Source: Lentibacillus cibarius
GTDB taxonomy: Bacteria; Bacillota; Bacilli; Bacillales; Amphibacillaceae
Reading direction: 5' to 3'
Assembly (NCBI RefSeq): GCF_005887555.1
Contig: NZ_VCIA01000001.1
Coordinates: 3,472,001-3,536,000, forward strand
Length of the DNA stretch: 64,000 bases
Made by a program: the position numbers and the translations under genes. Of this stretch, positions 1 through 8,549 are shown piece after piece. How positions within the stretch are numbered: the first letter of the stretch is position 1; every line of letters starts with the position of its first letter. The notes under the pieces are model-generated. The model ran no database searches, was not told the DNA's origin, and saw only the letters and a program-made list of their open reading frames with translations.

Positions 1-69
1 TTTGCCGTTTCAGTTTACGATACATATCTTGTCCTACCCTTTCATACGGATGAATAAGGGGGGATATGG

Positions 70-1025
70 ATGCACCGTTACCGGCAAATTATACATGTAT
101 GTGTCTTTATATTGCTTGTTTACGTGTCGTTTGAAAATGTATATAATCCATTCGAGACAAATGAGGCAGCCACGTTTTCTCATACTGTCAGTGAGGTTAC
201 GCAGAAGGAAGACCCGCTATACCGGGAAATAAAACAAAAGCGGTCGAATTATGAGGAAGAACCCGACAATGCTGTAATTGATAAAGTGTGGAAAAAAATG
301 CCGGGCCGAAATGGGTTGAAAGTGAATGTTACGAAGTCATATAAGAAAATGAAAAAAGAGGGGAATTTTGACGAGTCACTTCTGGTACATGAGCAGGTCC
401 CTCCGGAAATAAGTATGGACGAACTGCCTCCAGCACCGATTTATCGCGGTCACCTGACAAAAACATGGTAGCATTACTGATAAATGTGGCGTGGGGAGCG
501 GAATATATTCCATCCATGTTGAACACATTAAAGGAAAACCATGTCAAAGCAACGTTTTTTGTTGACGGCAGTTGGGCTAAGGCAAACGTTGATTACGTCA
601 AAATGATTAAAGAACAGGGACATGTTATCGGTAACCACGCCTACAATCATCCGGATATGTCGCGCTTATCCGGTCAGCAAATAAATGAACAATTGACACG
701 GACGAATGAAATTATTGAAGCCATTACAGGAGATATACCAAAATGGTTTGCCCCGCCAAGCGGAAGCTACTCTGATCAGGTAGTCGAAATAGCAGCAAAG
801 CAAGATTTAGAAACCATTTTATGGACGACTGATACAATCGATTGGAAGAATCCGTCAGTTTCTGTTATGATGAATCGGGTAATGAGCAATGTCCATCCTG
901 GAGCCACAATTTTAATGCACCCCACAGCATCGGTTGCTAAAGGGCTGGACTCACTTATTTCAGGTATCCAGAATAAAGGATATAAAATTGGTACAATCGA
1001 TGAACTGTTAAGTGAAAAACGATAA
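70..1025 (+). pseudogene. ylxY: YlxY-type polysaccharide deacetylase, frameshifted
   Basis: A NodB-fold polysaccharide deacetylase homologue split in two frames. The 5' part (70-471) starts at ATG after AAGGGGGG and has an N-terminal membrane anchor (about residues 8-20) and a linker ending PPAPIYRGH. The 3' part (open from 453, first ATG 465, to 1025) carries the catalytic domain: HAYNH metal motif, APPSGSY, TDTIDW and ILMHPT. The frames meet inside CACCTGAC at 451-458; adding one C gives RGH-PDKNMVALLINVAWG, continuous family sequence. No ribosome binding site precedes ATG 465, so two separate proteins are unlikely. The first catalytic motif (usually TFDDG) is already NVAWG, as in other YlxY proteins, so activity is uncertain even when intact. 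The gene sits just before mlpA, as in B. subtilis. It is either a real pseudogene or a sequence error. Confidence 0.85.
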
Positions 1026-1057
1026 TTGGGGCAGAATGTCATTTAGGAGGATGAATT

Positions 1058-2278
1058 TTGGTTGAAAAGTATACGAGCAACAATGGACTTCGGATCGTCC
1101 TGGAGAAAATTCCTGCTGTTCGGTCGGTAACTATCGGCATTTGGATAAAGACCGGTTCAAGGAATGAAACAGAAGAAATAAATGGAATTTCACACTTTTT
1201 GGAACATATGTTTTTTAAGGGAACTAGCAAGCGATCCCCGCAAGACATAGCAGAAGCCTTTGATGCAATTGGGGGGCAGGTAAATGCATTTACATCAAAA
1301 GAGTATACCTGTTTTTATGCAAAAGTGATAGATACCCATAAAGAACATGCTTTGGAGATATTGACTGACATGTTTTTTAATTCAACCTTTGACGAAGAGG
1401 AAATGGAACGGGAGAAAAAGGTTGTACTAGAAGAGATTAAAATGTATGAAGATACACCGGATGATATTGTACATGATGTGCTTGCGCGTGCTTCGTTCGG
1501 CCAACACCCATTGGGCTATCCTATTTTAGGAACAGAAAAACATTTAGAGTCATTTACACGGAGAAGCCTAAAACAATATATAAATGACTGTTATACACCT
1601 GATAATGTGGTTGTATCCATTGCCGGCAATGTGGATGATTCCTTCATTCGTACAGCAGAGGATTATTTTAGCGGGTTTGAGGCGAAATCCGGGAAAACCG
1701 AAATCCAGCGGCCAGGATTTTTAGGAAATAACATCGAAAAAACGAAAGATACAGAACAAGCGCATTTATGTTTAGGTTTTAATGGACTGCCTGTAGATGA
1801 TGAAAATATGTATAGTTTAATCATTATGAATAATGTATTGGGTGGCAGTATGAGTTCACGGCTTTTCCAGGAAGTAAGGGAAAAACAAGGGCTGGCATAT
1901 GCGGTGTTTTCTTATCATGCGGCTTTTTTGGACAGTGGACTCCTGACAATCTATGCGGGCACTGGCAAAGACCAGTTGCCACAATTGAAGGATATCATTC
2001 ATAAAACAATTGATGAACTAATGCGAGATGGTCTGACAGATAAGGAATTAATCAACAGCAAGGAACAACTGAAAGGTAATCTGATGCTCAGCTTGGAAAG
2101 TACCAGCAGCCGAATGAGTCGAAATGGAAGAAATGAGTTGTTATTAAACCGGCACCGCTCGCTGGATGAAATGATCCAGGAAATTGATGATGTCGATCAT
2201 GAAAAAATCCGTCATATTATTGATTCAGTTTTTCAGCAATCACCATCAAGTGCATTAATTGCCCCGGCTCCAGCCTGA
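1058..2278 (+). CDS. mlpA: M16-family zinc processing protease MlpA/YmxG
   Basis: Zinc metalloprotease of the pitrilysin/mitochondrial processing peptidase family, 406 residues, close to the usual length. The inverted zinc motif HFLEH lies near residue 45 (within GISHFLEHMFFKGT), with the downstream acidic ligand in KKVVLEEIKMYED near residue 125. The C-terminal M16 lobe includes GGSMSSRLFQEVREKQGLAY. The start is TTG at 1058, seven bases after a perfect AGGAGG (1045-1050). It lies 32 bases after ylxY and is followed by ymxH, the conserved order between pnp and spoVFA. In B. subtilis the homologue has been linked to extracellular protease gene expression; the substrate is not known from sequence. 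Confidence 0.95.
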   Translation: MVEKYTSNNGLRIVLEKIPAVRSVTIGIWIKTGSRNETEEINGISHFLEHMFFKGTSKRSPQDIAEAFDAIGGQVNAFTSKEYTCFYAKVIDTHKEHALEILTDMFFNSTFDEEEMEREKKVVLEEIKMYEDTPDDIVHDVLARASFGQHPLGYPILGTEKHLESFTRRSLKQYINDCYTPDNVVVSIAGNVDDSFIRTAEDYFSGFEAKSGKTEIQRPGFLGNNIEKTKDTEQAHLCLGFNGLPVDDENMYSLIIMNNVLGGSMSSRLFQEVREKQGLAYAVFSYHAAFLDSGLLTIYAGTGKDQLPQLKDIIHKTIDELMRDGLTDKELINSKEQLKGNLMLSLESTSSRMSRNGRNELLLNRHRSLDEMIQEIDDVDHEKIRHIIDSVFQQSPSSALIAPAPA

Positions 2279-2339
2279 TAAGCATAGTATCAGATTACCG
2301 GAATATGTATGGAGTAACCACGTCTATGGGGGCGATCAT

Positions 2340-2570
2340 ATGCGTTATAAAGATATCAGCGGCAAAGAAATAATTGACGTTAATGAAGGTGCACGACTCG
2401 GTGTGTTAGGTCAGACAGATCTTGAAATTGACGAAAAAACAGGCCAGATAGAATCGTTTGTTATCCCAAGTTATAAATGGTTCGGATTGAAAAAAGAAGG
2501 TGCTGAAACGACCATCAGGTGGAGCTCCATCCGTAAGATCGGCGAAGATATGATTATGATTGAGTCGTGA
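2340..2570 (+). CDS. ymxH: YlmC/YmxH family PRC-barrel protein
   Basis: Small protein of 76 residues of the YlmC/YmxH sporulation-associated family, a PRC-barrel-like beta fold. Recognisable segments are DISGKEIIDVNEGARLG, the DLEIDEKTG turn and the C-terminal IRWSSIRKIGEDMIMIES. I chose ATG 2340 over upstream in-frame codons because the family begins at (M)RYKDISGKE and a G-rich site (TATGGGGGCG) precedes it. It follows mlpA by 61 bases and ends 12 bases before a strong terminator, so mlpA-ymxH probably form the end of one transcript. The molecular function is unknown. Confidence 0.88.
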   Translation: MRYKDISGKEIIDVNEGARLGVLGQTDLEIDEKTGQIESFVIPSYKWFGLKKEGAETTIRWSSIRKIGEDMIMIES

Positions 2571-2581
2571 CAAACTCGTTT

Positions 2582-2614
2582 AAGCCAGTATCATTAATGA
2601 TACTGGCTTTTTTT
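2582..2614 (+). terminator. Rho-independent terminator after ymxH
   Basis: A perfect 14-bp inverted repeat, AAGCCAGTATCATT and AATGATACTGGCTT, is followed directly by a T-run. It closes the ylxY-mlpA-ymxH unit and separates it from the sporulation operon downstream. Confidence 0.92.
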
Positions 2615-2626
2615 GGTGTGTTTAAT

Positions 2627-2654
2627 CACTAACTTGCGATTTGCACATAAGCTA
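2627..2654 (+). promoter_or_regulatory. Predicted sigma-K promoter for spoVFA-spoVFB
   Basis: CATAAGCTA at 2646-2654 fits the sigma-K -10 consensus CATANNNTA exactly, and CACT with the key AC at 2628-2629 lies 16 bases upstream, where the -35 element is expected. The spoVF operon is transcribed by sigma-K in the mother cell of B. subtilis, so position and function agree. The start point is inferred. Confidence 0.62.
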
Positions 2655-2698
2655 TAAAAGAATTGAAATAGCAAGATGTGTGGAGGGAAATTAAACGA

Positions 2699-3583
2699 AT
2701 GACTCAACAAATCGCTGTAATAGGTGGAGATGCACGTTATTTGGAATTAATTCGTCAGCTGCAGGTATTGCCGGAATTAACCATCCACTTAATAGGATTT
2801 GATAAATTAGAGCAAGGATTTACAGGGTTACATCAGACAGATTTTGATGATTTGGATCAGGGTCAGCTGGATGCCATTATTTTACCGATTACCGGAACCG
2901 ATCAGGAAGGATATGTGGAGACGGTTTTTTCCGATAAAACTATTCAGCTGACTGAAGATTGGTTTAGTGGATTGAAAGATACTTCTATTGTATTTACAGG
3001 GATTTCCAATTCGTATTTAGATGCCGCGGCAGGACGTTCTAATGTGGAACTTATTCCTTTACTCGATCGGGATGATGTTGCTATTTATAATTCAATTCCA
3101 ACCGCGGAAGGCACGATTATGAAGGCAATCGAGCATACTGATTATACCATTCATTCATCGCGAGTGATTGTTGTCGGATTTGGAAGAGTTGGTACTACGG
3201 TGGCAAATAAGTTCGCAGCTCTCGGTGCCAAAGTGTCTGTTTGTGCCAAAAGTATTATGGATCTCGCCAGGATAACCGAGTTGGGACACACTGCTATTCC
3301 ATTTCATGAGCTGCATGAACATACTGGTGAATGTGATTTACTCATTAATACGGTACCGGATCGAGTTGTAACAAAAAATGAAATCCAACACCTTCCACCT
3401 CATGGGATTATCTTTGACCTTGCATCTAAGCCGGGTGGAACGGATTTTGATTATGCTGAACACCGAGGTATTAAAGCAATATTGGCCAAAAGTTTACCGG
3501 GCGTTGTTGCTCCGAAAACAGCCGGAAAAATATTGGCCGATGTCATTAAACAATTTCTAATCAAACGAGGGGAGAATCAATAA
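2699..3583 (+). CDS. spoVFA: Dipicolinate synthase subunit A
   Basis: Subunit A of dipicolinate synthase, which oxidises the DapA product dihydrodipicolinate to dipicolinic acid in the mother cell for loading into the spore core. It has 294 residues, near the usual 297. A Rossmann nucleotide-binding motif, VVGFGRVGTTVANKF, lies around residues 158-172, followed by a conserved LINTVPDRVV segment. ATG 2699 follows GGAGGG (2682-2687) with normal spacing; the in-frame GTG at 2678 lies upstream of that site and is not favoured. The stop codon overlaps the spoVFB start by one base, so the two subunits are translationally coupled. Confidence 0.96.
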   Translation: MTQQIAVIGGDARYLELIRQLQVLPELTIHLIGFDKLEQGFTGLHQTDFDDLDQGQLDAIILPITGTDQEGYVETVFSDKTIQLTEDWFSGLKDTSIVFTGISNSYLDAAAGRSNVELIPLLDRDDVAIYNSIPTAEGTIMKAIEHTDYTIHSSRVIVVGFGRVGTTVANKFAALGAKVSVCAKSIMDLARITELGHTAIPFHELHEHTGECDLLINTVPDRVVTKNEIQHLPPHGIIFDLASKPGGTDFDYAEHRGIKAILAKSLPGVVAPKTAGKILADVIKQFLIKRGENQ

Positions 3584-4167
3584 TGGGATTAGAAGGAAAA
3601 CGAATCGGATTTGGTGTTACCGGATCACACTGTACCTATGATCAAATATTCCCGCAGCTTGAAAATCTGATGAAAGCCGGAGCCGAGGTTGTACCGGTTA
3701 TTTCCTACACCGTTCAGAATACTGACAGCAAGTTTGGCTATGCAGCCGATCATGTCGCCAGGATTGAATCGATTACTGGCAAACGTGCCATTAGAACAAT
3801 CCCTGAAGCTGAACCGCTTGGACCGGACTTTCCGCTTGATTGTATGGTAATAGCTCCATTGACCGGAAACTCCATGAGCAAGCTTGCCAATGCGCTTACA
3901 GATACGCCGGTGTTAATGGCTGCAAAAGCAACGATTAGGAATCAAAAACCAGTTGTGCTCGGTATAGCTACTAATGACGCACTTGGAATGAATGGTGTAA
4001 ATCTGATGCGCCTTATGGCTAGTAAATATTATTACTTTATTCCTTACGGTCAGGATAATCCAAACAAAAAGCCCAATTCGCTTGTTTCTGACATGAGTCA
4101 GCTATCCGCTACGATCGAATCGGCACTACAACATGAACAGATTCAACCAGTCATTATTCCGCATTAA
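3583..4167 (+). CDS. spoVFB: Dipicolinate synthase subunit B
   Basis: Flavoprotein-fold subunit B of dipicolinate synthase, 194 residues against about 200 in B. subtilis. It resembles the phosphopantothenoylcysteine decarboxylase-type flavoproteins: GFGVTGSHCTYDQI at the N terminus, CMVIAPLTGNSMSKLANALTDTPVLMA in the middle and VLGIATNDALGMNG after it. ATG 3583 shares its first base with the spoVFA stop (TAATG) and is preceded by GAGGGGAG. Together with SpoVFA it makes dipicolinic acid. The substrate pathway genes asd, dapG and dapA follow directly. Confidence 0.96.
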   Translation: MGLEGKRIGFGVTGSHCTYDQIFPQLENLMKAGAEVVPVISYTVQNTDSKFGYAADHVARIESITGKRAIRTIPEAEPLGPDFPLDCMVIAPLTGNSMSKLANALTDTPVLMAAKATIRNQKPVVLGIATNDALGMNGVNLMRLMASKYYYFIPYGQDNPNKKPNSLVSDMSQLSATIESALQHEQIQPVIIPH

Positions 4168-4178
4168 AGGCAAAAATA

Positions 4179-4187
4179 TGGTACAAT
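4179..4187 (+). promoter_or_regulatory. Extended -10 promoter for asd-dapG-dapA
   Basis: TGGTACAAT carries the TGn extension immediately before a good -10 hexamer (TACAAT, 4182-4187), 39 bases before the asd start. No convincing -35 is seen, which is acceptable for extended -10 promoters. It would let the housekeeping lysine genes be transcribed independently of the sigma-K operon upstream. Confidence 0.5.
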
Positions 4188-4225
4188 AAAATGAATCTAT
4201 CAATTTCAGTGAGGTGTCAGAACAA

Positions 4226-5272
4226 ATGGGGAACAAAGCAGCTTTTAATATTGCGGTTGTAGGCGCTACCGGCGCGGTCGGTCAAAAGATCATTCAGCTA
4301 TTGGAAAAGAGAAATCTTCCTATAAATCAATTGAGGCTTCTGTCGTCCAAGAGGTCAGCAGGAAAAAGACTGTTCTTTAATAATCAGGAGATAACGGTTG
4401 AGGAAGCAACACCTGAAAGTTTTGCGGATGTTGATATAGCACTGTTTTCTGCTGGTGGATCGGTTTCTAAAAAACTTGCGCCGGAAGCGGTGAAACATGG
4501 TACCGTTGTAATTGATAATACTAGCGCTTTTCGGCTTGATGAGAATGTTCCACTTGTCGTTCCGGAAGTAAATGAAGAAGATTTACAGTCACATAATGGT
4601 ATCATTGCTAATCCGAATTGCTCCACGATACAGATGGTTGCGGCGCTGAAACCGATACAGAAAGCTTTTGGTTTGACACGTGTCATCGTATCAACGTACC
4701 AGGCGGTATCAGGGGCAGGCAATGAAGCATGTAATGAACTTGAGGAACAGACAAAACAATATATGAATGGGGAAGAATTGACCTCGGAACTGTTGCCGGT
4801 TAAAGGAGATTCAAAGCACCTTCCGATTGCGTTCAACGCCCTGCCCCAGATTGACGTCTTTCAGGATAATGGTTACACGTTTGAAGAAATGAAAATGATC
4901 AATGAATCCAAAAAAATTCTACATGACGAAAAACTTCAGGTAGCAGCTACTTGTGTTAGATTGCCTCTTTTCACGTCCCATGCAGAAAGTGTGTATGCTG
5001 AAGTTGGGCAGAATAATCTTAAAGTAGCAGATATATGGAAAGTTCTCGATGGAGCTGATGGTGTCACTTTGGAAGATGATCCTGAAACACAGACGTATCC
5101 GACACCGCTAAGTGCCACGGATAAAGAAGATGTTTTTGCAGGTCGTGTTCGTAAAGACTTGGATAATGACAATGGTTTTCATTTCTGGGTAGTGTCTGAT
5201 AACCTAATCAAAGGTGCTGCATTGAACACCATCCAAATTGCTGAACGATTAATTCATCATAAATGGCTTTAA
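4226..5272 (+). CDS. asd: Aspartate-semialdehyde dehydrogenase
   Basis: Reduces aspartyl phosphate to aspartate semialdehyde with NADPH, the branch-point step towards lysine, diaminopimelate, threonine and methionine. It has 348 residues, as expected. The N-terminal nucleotide motif VVGATGAVGQKI lies at about residues 11-22. The active-site cysteine is C132 in NPNCSTIQ, and PIAFNALPQID and the substrate-binding region with SHAESVY follow. ATG 4226 is used: GAGGTG at 4211-4216 lies nine bases upstream; the in-frame GTG 4214 overlaps that site. dapG follows after 17 bases. Confidence 0.96.
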   Translation: MGNKAAFNIAVVGATGAVGQKIIQLLEKRNLPINQLRLLSSKRSAGKRLFFNNQEITVEEATPESFADVDIALFSAGGSVSKKLAPEAVKHGTVVIDNTSAFRLDENVPLVVPEVNEEDLQSHNGIIANPNCSTIQMVAALKPIQKAFGLTRVIVSTYQAVSGAGNEACNELEEQTKQYMNGEELTSELLPVKGDSKHLPIAFNALPQIDVFQDNGYTFEEMKMINESKKILHDEKLQVAATCVRLPLFTSHAESVYAEVGQNNLKVADIWKVLDGADGVTLEDDPETQTYPTPLSATDKEDVFAGRVRKDLDNDNGFHFWVVSDNLIKGAALNTIQIAERLIHHKWL

Positions 5273-5289
5273 AAGATTGAGGTGGAATA

Positions 5290-6521
5290 ATGCAGATAAT
5301 GGTTCAAAAATTCGGGGTACGTCTGTACAATCCGAAGAAACTCGAAATCATGTCATTCAGCATATAAAAAATTCTTTGATGAACAATTATAAACTAGTCG
5401 TCGTTGTATCTGCATTAGGGAGGAAACCAGCTCCATATGCAACGGATACATTGCTGGAGCTGGTTGACTTTCCAAAGAATTACAATTCCAATCGCGAATT
5501 GGATTTACTCATGTCCTGTGGTGAGACAATTGCGTCAGTTGTACTTTCAAATGAGCTGCAGAAGCATCATATCAATGCCGGGGCGCTGACAGGAGCGCAA
5601 GCCGGATTTATAACAAATGACGATTTCACAGAGGCTAAAATTAAGGAAGTGAAACCGGATCATTTGCTTGAAGCATTTAAACAACATGATGTTATTGTTG
5701 TAGCGGGTTTTCAAGGCCGTACAGAGCGTGGAGACATAACAACTATCGGTCGTGGCGGTAGTGACACAACCGCTGCTGCTGTTGGTGCGGCATTGAATGC
5801 AGAAAGCGTTGAAATATTTACCGACGTAAATGGAGTAATGACAGCAGACCCAAATATGGTTTCTTCAGCCAGGCCATTGGATATTGTGACCTATACAGAA
5901 ATATGCAACCTGGCATACCAGGGCGCCAAAGTAGTCCACCCAAGGGCTGTGGAGATTGCCATGCAGGCAAAAATCCCCATGCGTGTTCGATCCACTTATG
6001 TTGAGGATGAAGGCACGCTTATAACAGCTTCACGGGTGCAAGAGCTTGGTACAGATATTTCTGATCGCCTAATTACTGGCATTGCCCATATGTCTTCGAT
6101 AACACAAATAAGAGTCCAGACGAAAGAAGAAACACACCGGCTCCAGTCAGATGTTTTTAAATCAATGGCTGAAGCAGGGATTTCCGTTGACTTTATTAAT
6201 ATTTCTCCGACTGGTGTTATATACACTGTTCCGGATGCACAAACAGAAAAAGCAGTGCATATTTTAAAGACACTGGGCTTTTATCCGGAAATTACGCAAA
6301 ACTGTGCCAAGGTATCCGCCGTTGGAGCTGGAATGACCGGGGTGCCAGGTGTTGCATCACGAATCGTTCAATCACTTACCAGTGCAGGTGTCCAAATACT
6401 GCAATCTGCAGACAGCCACACGACTATTTGGGTGTTAATCCATGAACAAGATTTAAAAATGGCTGTTAATGCACTGCATGATGTTTTTGAACTTGATAAT
6501 GTAAATAAAAAACCTGTTTAA
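5290..6521 (+). CDS. dapG: Aspartokinase I (DapG), one-base deficit near the start
   Basis: Aspartate kinase, first step of the diaminopimelate/lysine pathway. From about codon 10 the frame is fully conserved: SALGRKPAPYATD, DLLMSCGETIAS, TTIGRGGSDTTAA, DVNGVMTADP and two C-terminal ACT domains (ITGIAHMSSIT, KVSAVGAGMTGVPG). The natural start, ATG 5290 after GAGGTGG, reads MQIMVQKFG and then leaves frame at the GGGG run 5314-5317. One more G restores KFGGTSV, the invariant ATP-binding motif, and a 410-residue protein. In the sequence as given, the only start in the long frame is TTG 5277, which would replace that motif with unrelated residues. Sequence error is likelier than true loss, because the gene is otherwise intact. 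Confidence 0.85.
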
Positions 6522-6558
6522 TTCCGTTTTTGGAATTCTTAAGGAAAGGTGTCATTTA

Positions 6559-7434
6559 ATGGACTTTGGTAGGATTTTAACCGCGATGGTAACTCCATTT
6601 GATGAGCATGGTCAAATTGACTTGGATAAAACAGATCAATTGATTGAACATTTGCTTGACAACGGAAGTGACGGACTCGTTGCAGGCGGAACAACCGGTG
6701 AATCACCTACACTTACCAAGCAAGAAAAAATAACCCTTTTTAGGCACATCGTTAAAACGGTGAATAATCGTGTACCAGTCATTGCTGGAACGGGAAGTAA
6801 TGATACAGCTGCTTCCATAGCTTTGACAAAAGAAGTTGAAACACTAGGTGTCGATGGAATCATGCTTGTTGCGCCATATTATAATAAACCCAATCCTGAA
6901 GGGCTTTACCAGCATTTTGCAGCAATTGCACGTGAAACCACCTTACCGGTTATGCTGTATAACATCCCGGGGCGTTCCGTTGTGAAGATGGATGCTGATA
7001 CGATTATTCGTTTAAGTGAAATGGAGAATATCGTTTCGGTAAAAGAGGCTAGTGGTGACCTTGATCAGGTGTCTAAGATTATTGAGCATACAGCTGATGA
7101 TTTCAGTGTTTATTCCGGTGAGGACAGTATATCGCTGCCAATGATGTCTGTTGGTGCCGATGGCGTTGTTTCGGTTGCATCACATATTGCCGGAAATGAA
7201 ATGCAGGATATGGTTCATGCTTATCAACTAGGGGAAACGGTAAGGGCTGCATCAATTCATCGTAAGTTGGTACCAATTATGAACGGCCTGTTTGCCCAAC
7301 CTTCACCAGCACCGGTTAAAACGGCATTGAACATGAAAGGGATTGATGTCGGAAATGTCCGCCTTCCGCTTGTGTCACTCACCGATTCAGAAAAAGATAC
7401 GTTAAAAAATTTGCTTAAAAATATCGGCATTTAA
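6559..7434 (+). CDS. dapA: 4-hydroxy-tetrahydrodipicolinate synthase
   Basis: Condenses pyruvate with aspartate semialdehyde to give the lysine/diaminopimelate intermediate that SpoVFAB also draws on in sporulation. It has 291 residues with a TIM-barrel fold. The Schiff-base lysine is K162 in SVKEASGDL, the catalytic tyrosine is Y134 in MLYNIPGRS, and VAGGTTGESPTL (about 41-52) binds substrate. ATG 6559 follows AAGGAAAGG. It is the last gene of asd-dapG-dapA; its stop codon lies inside the loop of a terminator hairpin, so termination begins within the coding region. Confidence 0.97.
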   Translation: MDFGRILTAMVTPFDEHGQIDLDKTDQLIEHLLDNGSDGLVAGGTTGESPTLTKQEKITLFRHIVKTVNNRVPVIAGTGSNDTAASIALTKEVETLGVDGIMLVAPYYNKPNPEGLYQHFAAIARETTLPVMLYNIPGRSVVKMDADTIIRLSEMENIVSVKEASGDLDQVSKIIEHTADDFSVYSGEDSISLPMMSVGADGVVSVASHIAGNEMQDMVHAYQLGETVRAASIHRKLVPIMNGLFAQPSPAPVKTALNMKGIDVGNVRLPLVSLTDSEKDTLKNLLKNIGI

Positions 7435-7448
7435 ATGCCGATATTTTT
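7417..7448 (+). terminator. Terminator overlapping the dapA stop codon
   Basis: AAATATCGGCATTT pairs with AAATGCCGATATTTTT, with the dapA TAA (7432-7434) in the centre. The last codons of dapA therefore form the 5' arm of the hairpin. Confidence 0.85.
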
Positions 7449-7456
7449 CGTTTGTC

Positions 7457-7487
7457 TGCATGGTTCTTTTCTTCTTTGTTCATACTA
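7457..7487 (+). promoter_or_regulatory. Predicted forespore (sigma-G/F type) promoter for tepA
   Basis: CATACTA at 7481-7487 is the exact sigma-G -10 consensus, and TGCATG at 7457-7462 differs by one base from the -35 TGMATA, with an 18-base spacer. A forespore promoter fits the spore role reported for the ClpP-like protease TepA in B. subtilis. Confidence 0.5.
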
Positions 7488-7526
7488 ATTTTAGTGGGAT
7501 GAGCATGTAAAAAGGAGTGACCATAA

Positions 7527-8261
7527 ATGGAAAAAGAACCAGAAAAGAAAGGTGATCAGAACCAGGGTGATCAGGCGAATAATTCGTCATTAGTACAAAA
7601 GATACAGCAGTTGGGCCAATCCAATGTCCCGCAAGCACCTGATTCCAATATTCATGTACTGTCAATTATTGGGCAGATTGAGGGACATGTACAGCTACCC
7701 GCACAAAATAAGACGACAAAATATGAACACATGTTACCGCAGCTTATCGCTATCGAGCAAAATCCTAAAATAGAGGGGTTAATTGTTTTGCTTAATACAG
7801 TCGGTGGTGATGTGGAAGCAGGTCTAGCCCTGTCAGAAATGATTGCATCCATATCAAAACCAACTGCTTCCATTGTTTTAGGTGGCGGCCATTCCATAGG
7901 TGTACCAATCGCTACTGCTGCAGATTATTCGTTTATCACGCCAACAGCGACGATGACTATTCATCCTATCCGATTAAATGGGCTGGTCATCGGTGTACCG
8001 CAGACATTTGAATATATGGATAAGATGCAGGACAGGGTAGTTGACTTTGTAACCCAGCATTCTAATATTAAGGAAGAGAAATTTAAGGAACTCATGTTTG
8101 CAAGAGGGAACCTGACTAGGGATATAGGAACGAATGTCGTCGGTGATGATGCCGTCGAATATGGATTGATTGATGGTATCGGTGGTGTAACAGAAGCCAT
8201 GCAAAAACTGAATGAAATGATTGATGAGAATAAAGGGCCAGAAGAGCAGGTGATTCAATGA
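7527..8261 (+). CDS. tepA: ClpP-like serine protease TepA
   Basis: Cytoplasmic protease of the ClpP/crotonase fold, 244 residues. The first 30 residues are polar ([15 protein letters not shown]) and precede the fold. [19 protein letters not shown] forms the oxyanion region, GGGHSIGVP holds the candidate nucleophile serine, and a MTIHPIRL segment carries the likely histidine. Start ATG 7527 follows AAAAGGAGTGA. In B. subtilis the homologue (YmfB) has been linked to spore outgrowth and breakdown of small acid-soluble spore proteins; an older name refers to a role in protein translocation. It overlaps ylzJ by ATGA, indicating coupling. A forespore-type promoter lies upstream. Confidence 0.92.
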   Translation: MEKEPEKKGDQNQGDQANNSSLVQKIQQLGQSNVPQAPDSNIHVLSIIGQIEGHVQLPAQNKTTKYEHMLPQLIAIEQNPKIEGLIVLLNTVGGDVEAGLALSEMIASISKPTASIVLGGGHSIGVPIATAADYSFITPTATMTIHPIRLNGLVIGVPQTFEYMDKMQDRVVDFVTQHSNIKEEKFKELMFARGNLTRDIGTNVVGDDAVEYGLIDGIGGVTEAMQKLNEMIDENKGPEEQVIQ

Positions 8262-8464
8262 TTTTATATACGCCTCTTTCGGAAACAGACATTTTTCCTG
8301 TTTCCGAACAAGAGCTTAATAAGCGACACTGTGTATCGCACAAAGGTAAGCAATTATTTGTTGAGGAATTAGAAGATGGACAATACCAATTATTGCAGCT
8401 AATTTCGACGGATCCAAATGATTTTATGAATGGTGACTACACCCCTGGAACTATTTTAAAGTAA
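8258..8464 (+). CDS. ylzJ: YlzJ-like protein
   Basis: Short protein of 68 residues, recognised by its invariable place behind tepA and by the N-terminal [14 protein letters not shown] and C-terminal [16 protein letters not shown]. It has no signal peptide or membrane segment. ATG 8258 overlaps the tepA TGA (ATGA), so it is translated with it. Its function is unknown. Confidence 0.85.
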   Translation: MILYTPLSETDIFPVSEQELNKRHCVSHKGKQLFVEELEDGQYQLLQLISTDPNDFMNGDYTPGTILK

Positions 8465-8487
8465 ACCATACGTCAAATGGTGATAAT

Positions 8488-8498
8488 TGTGTTATAAT
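8488..8498 (+). promoter_or_regulatory. Extended -10 promoter upstream of spoIIIE
   Basis: TGTTATAAT: a consensus TATAAT at 8493-8498 preceded by TGn. It lies about 185 bases before spoIIIE and directly before a GC-rich hairpin, so the transcript has a structured leader. Confidence 0.5.
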
Positions 8499-8517
8499 GG
8501 AACTAATTGTCAACGAG

Positions 8518-8549
8518 ACCCCTTGTCTGCTAGATGGCAAGGGGGTTTA
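8518..8549 (+). terminator. Leader hairpin (possible attenuator) before spoIIIE
   Basis: ACCCCTTG and CAAGGGGGT form a stem about 13 bases after the expected transcription start, followed by only GTTTAATGCTTTT. It may be a weak terminator or leader structure. The remaining sequence to spoIIIE (8550-8669) shows no further gene. Confidence 0.35.

Noticed and set aside
2..232. Open frame overlapping the ylxY start
   Set aside because: It shares the region with the conserved ylxY N terminus in another frame and resembles nothing known.
4384..4836. 150-codon antisense frame within asd
   Set aside because: Serine-rich shadow frame caused by codon bias on the coding strand.
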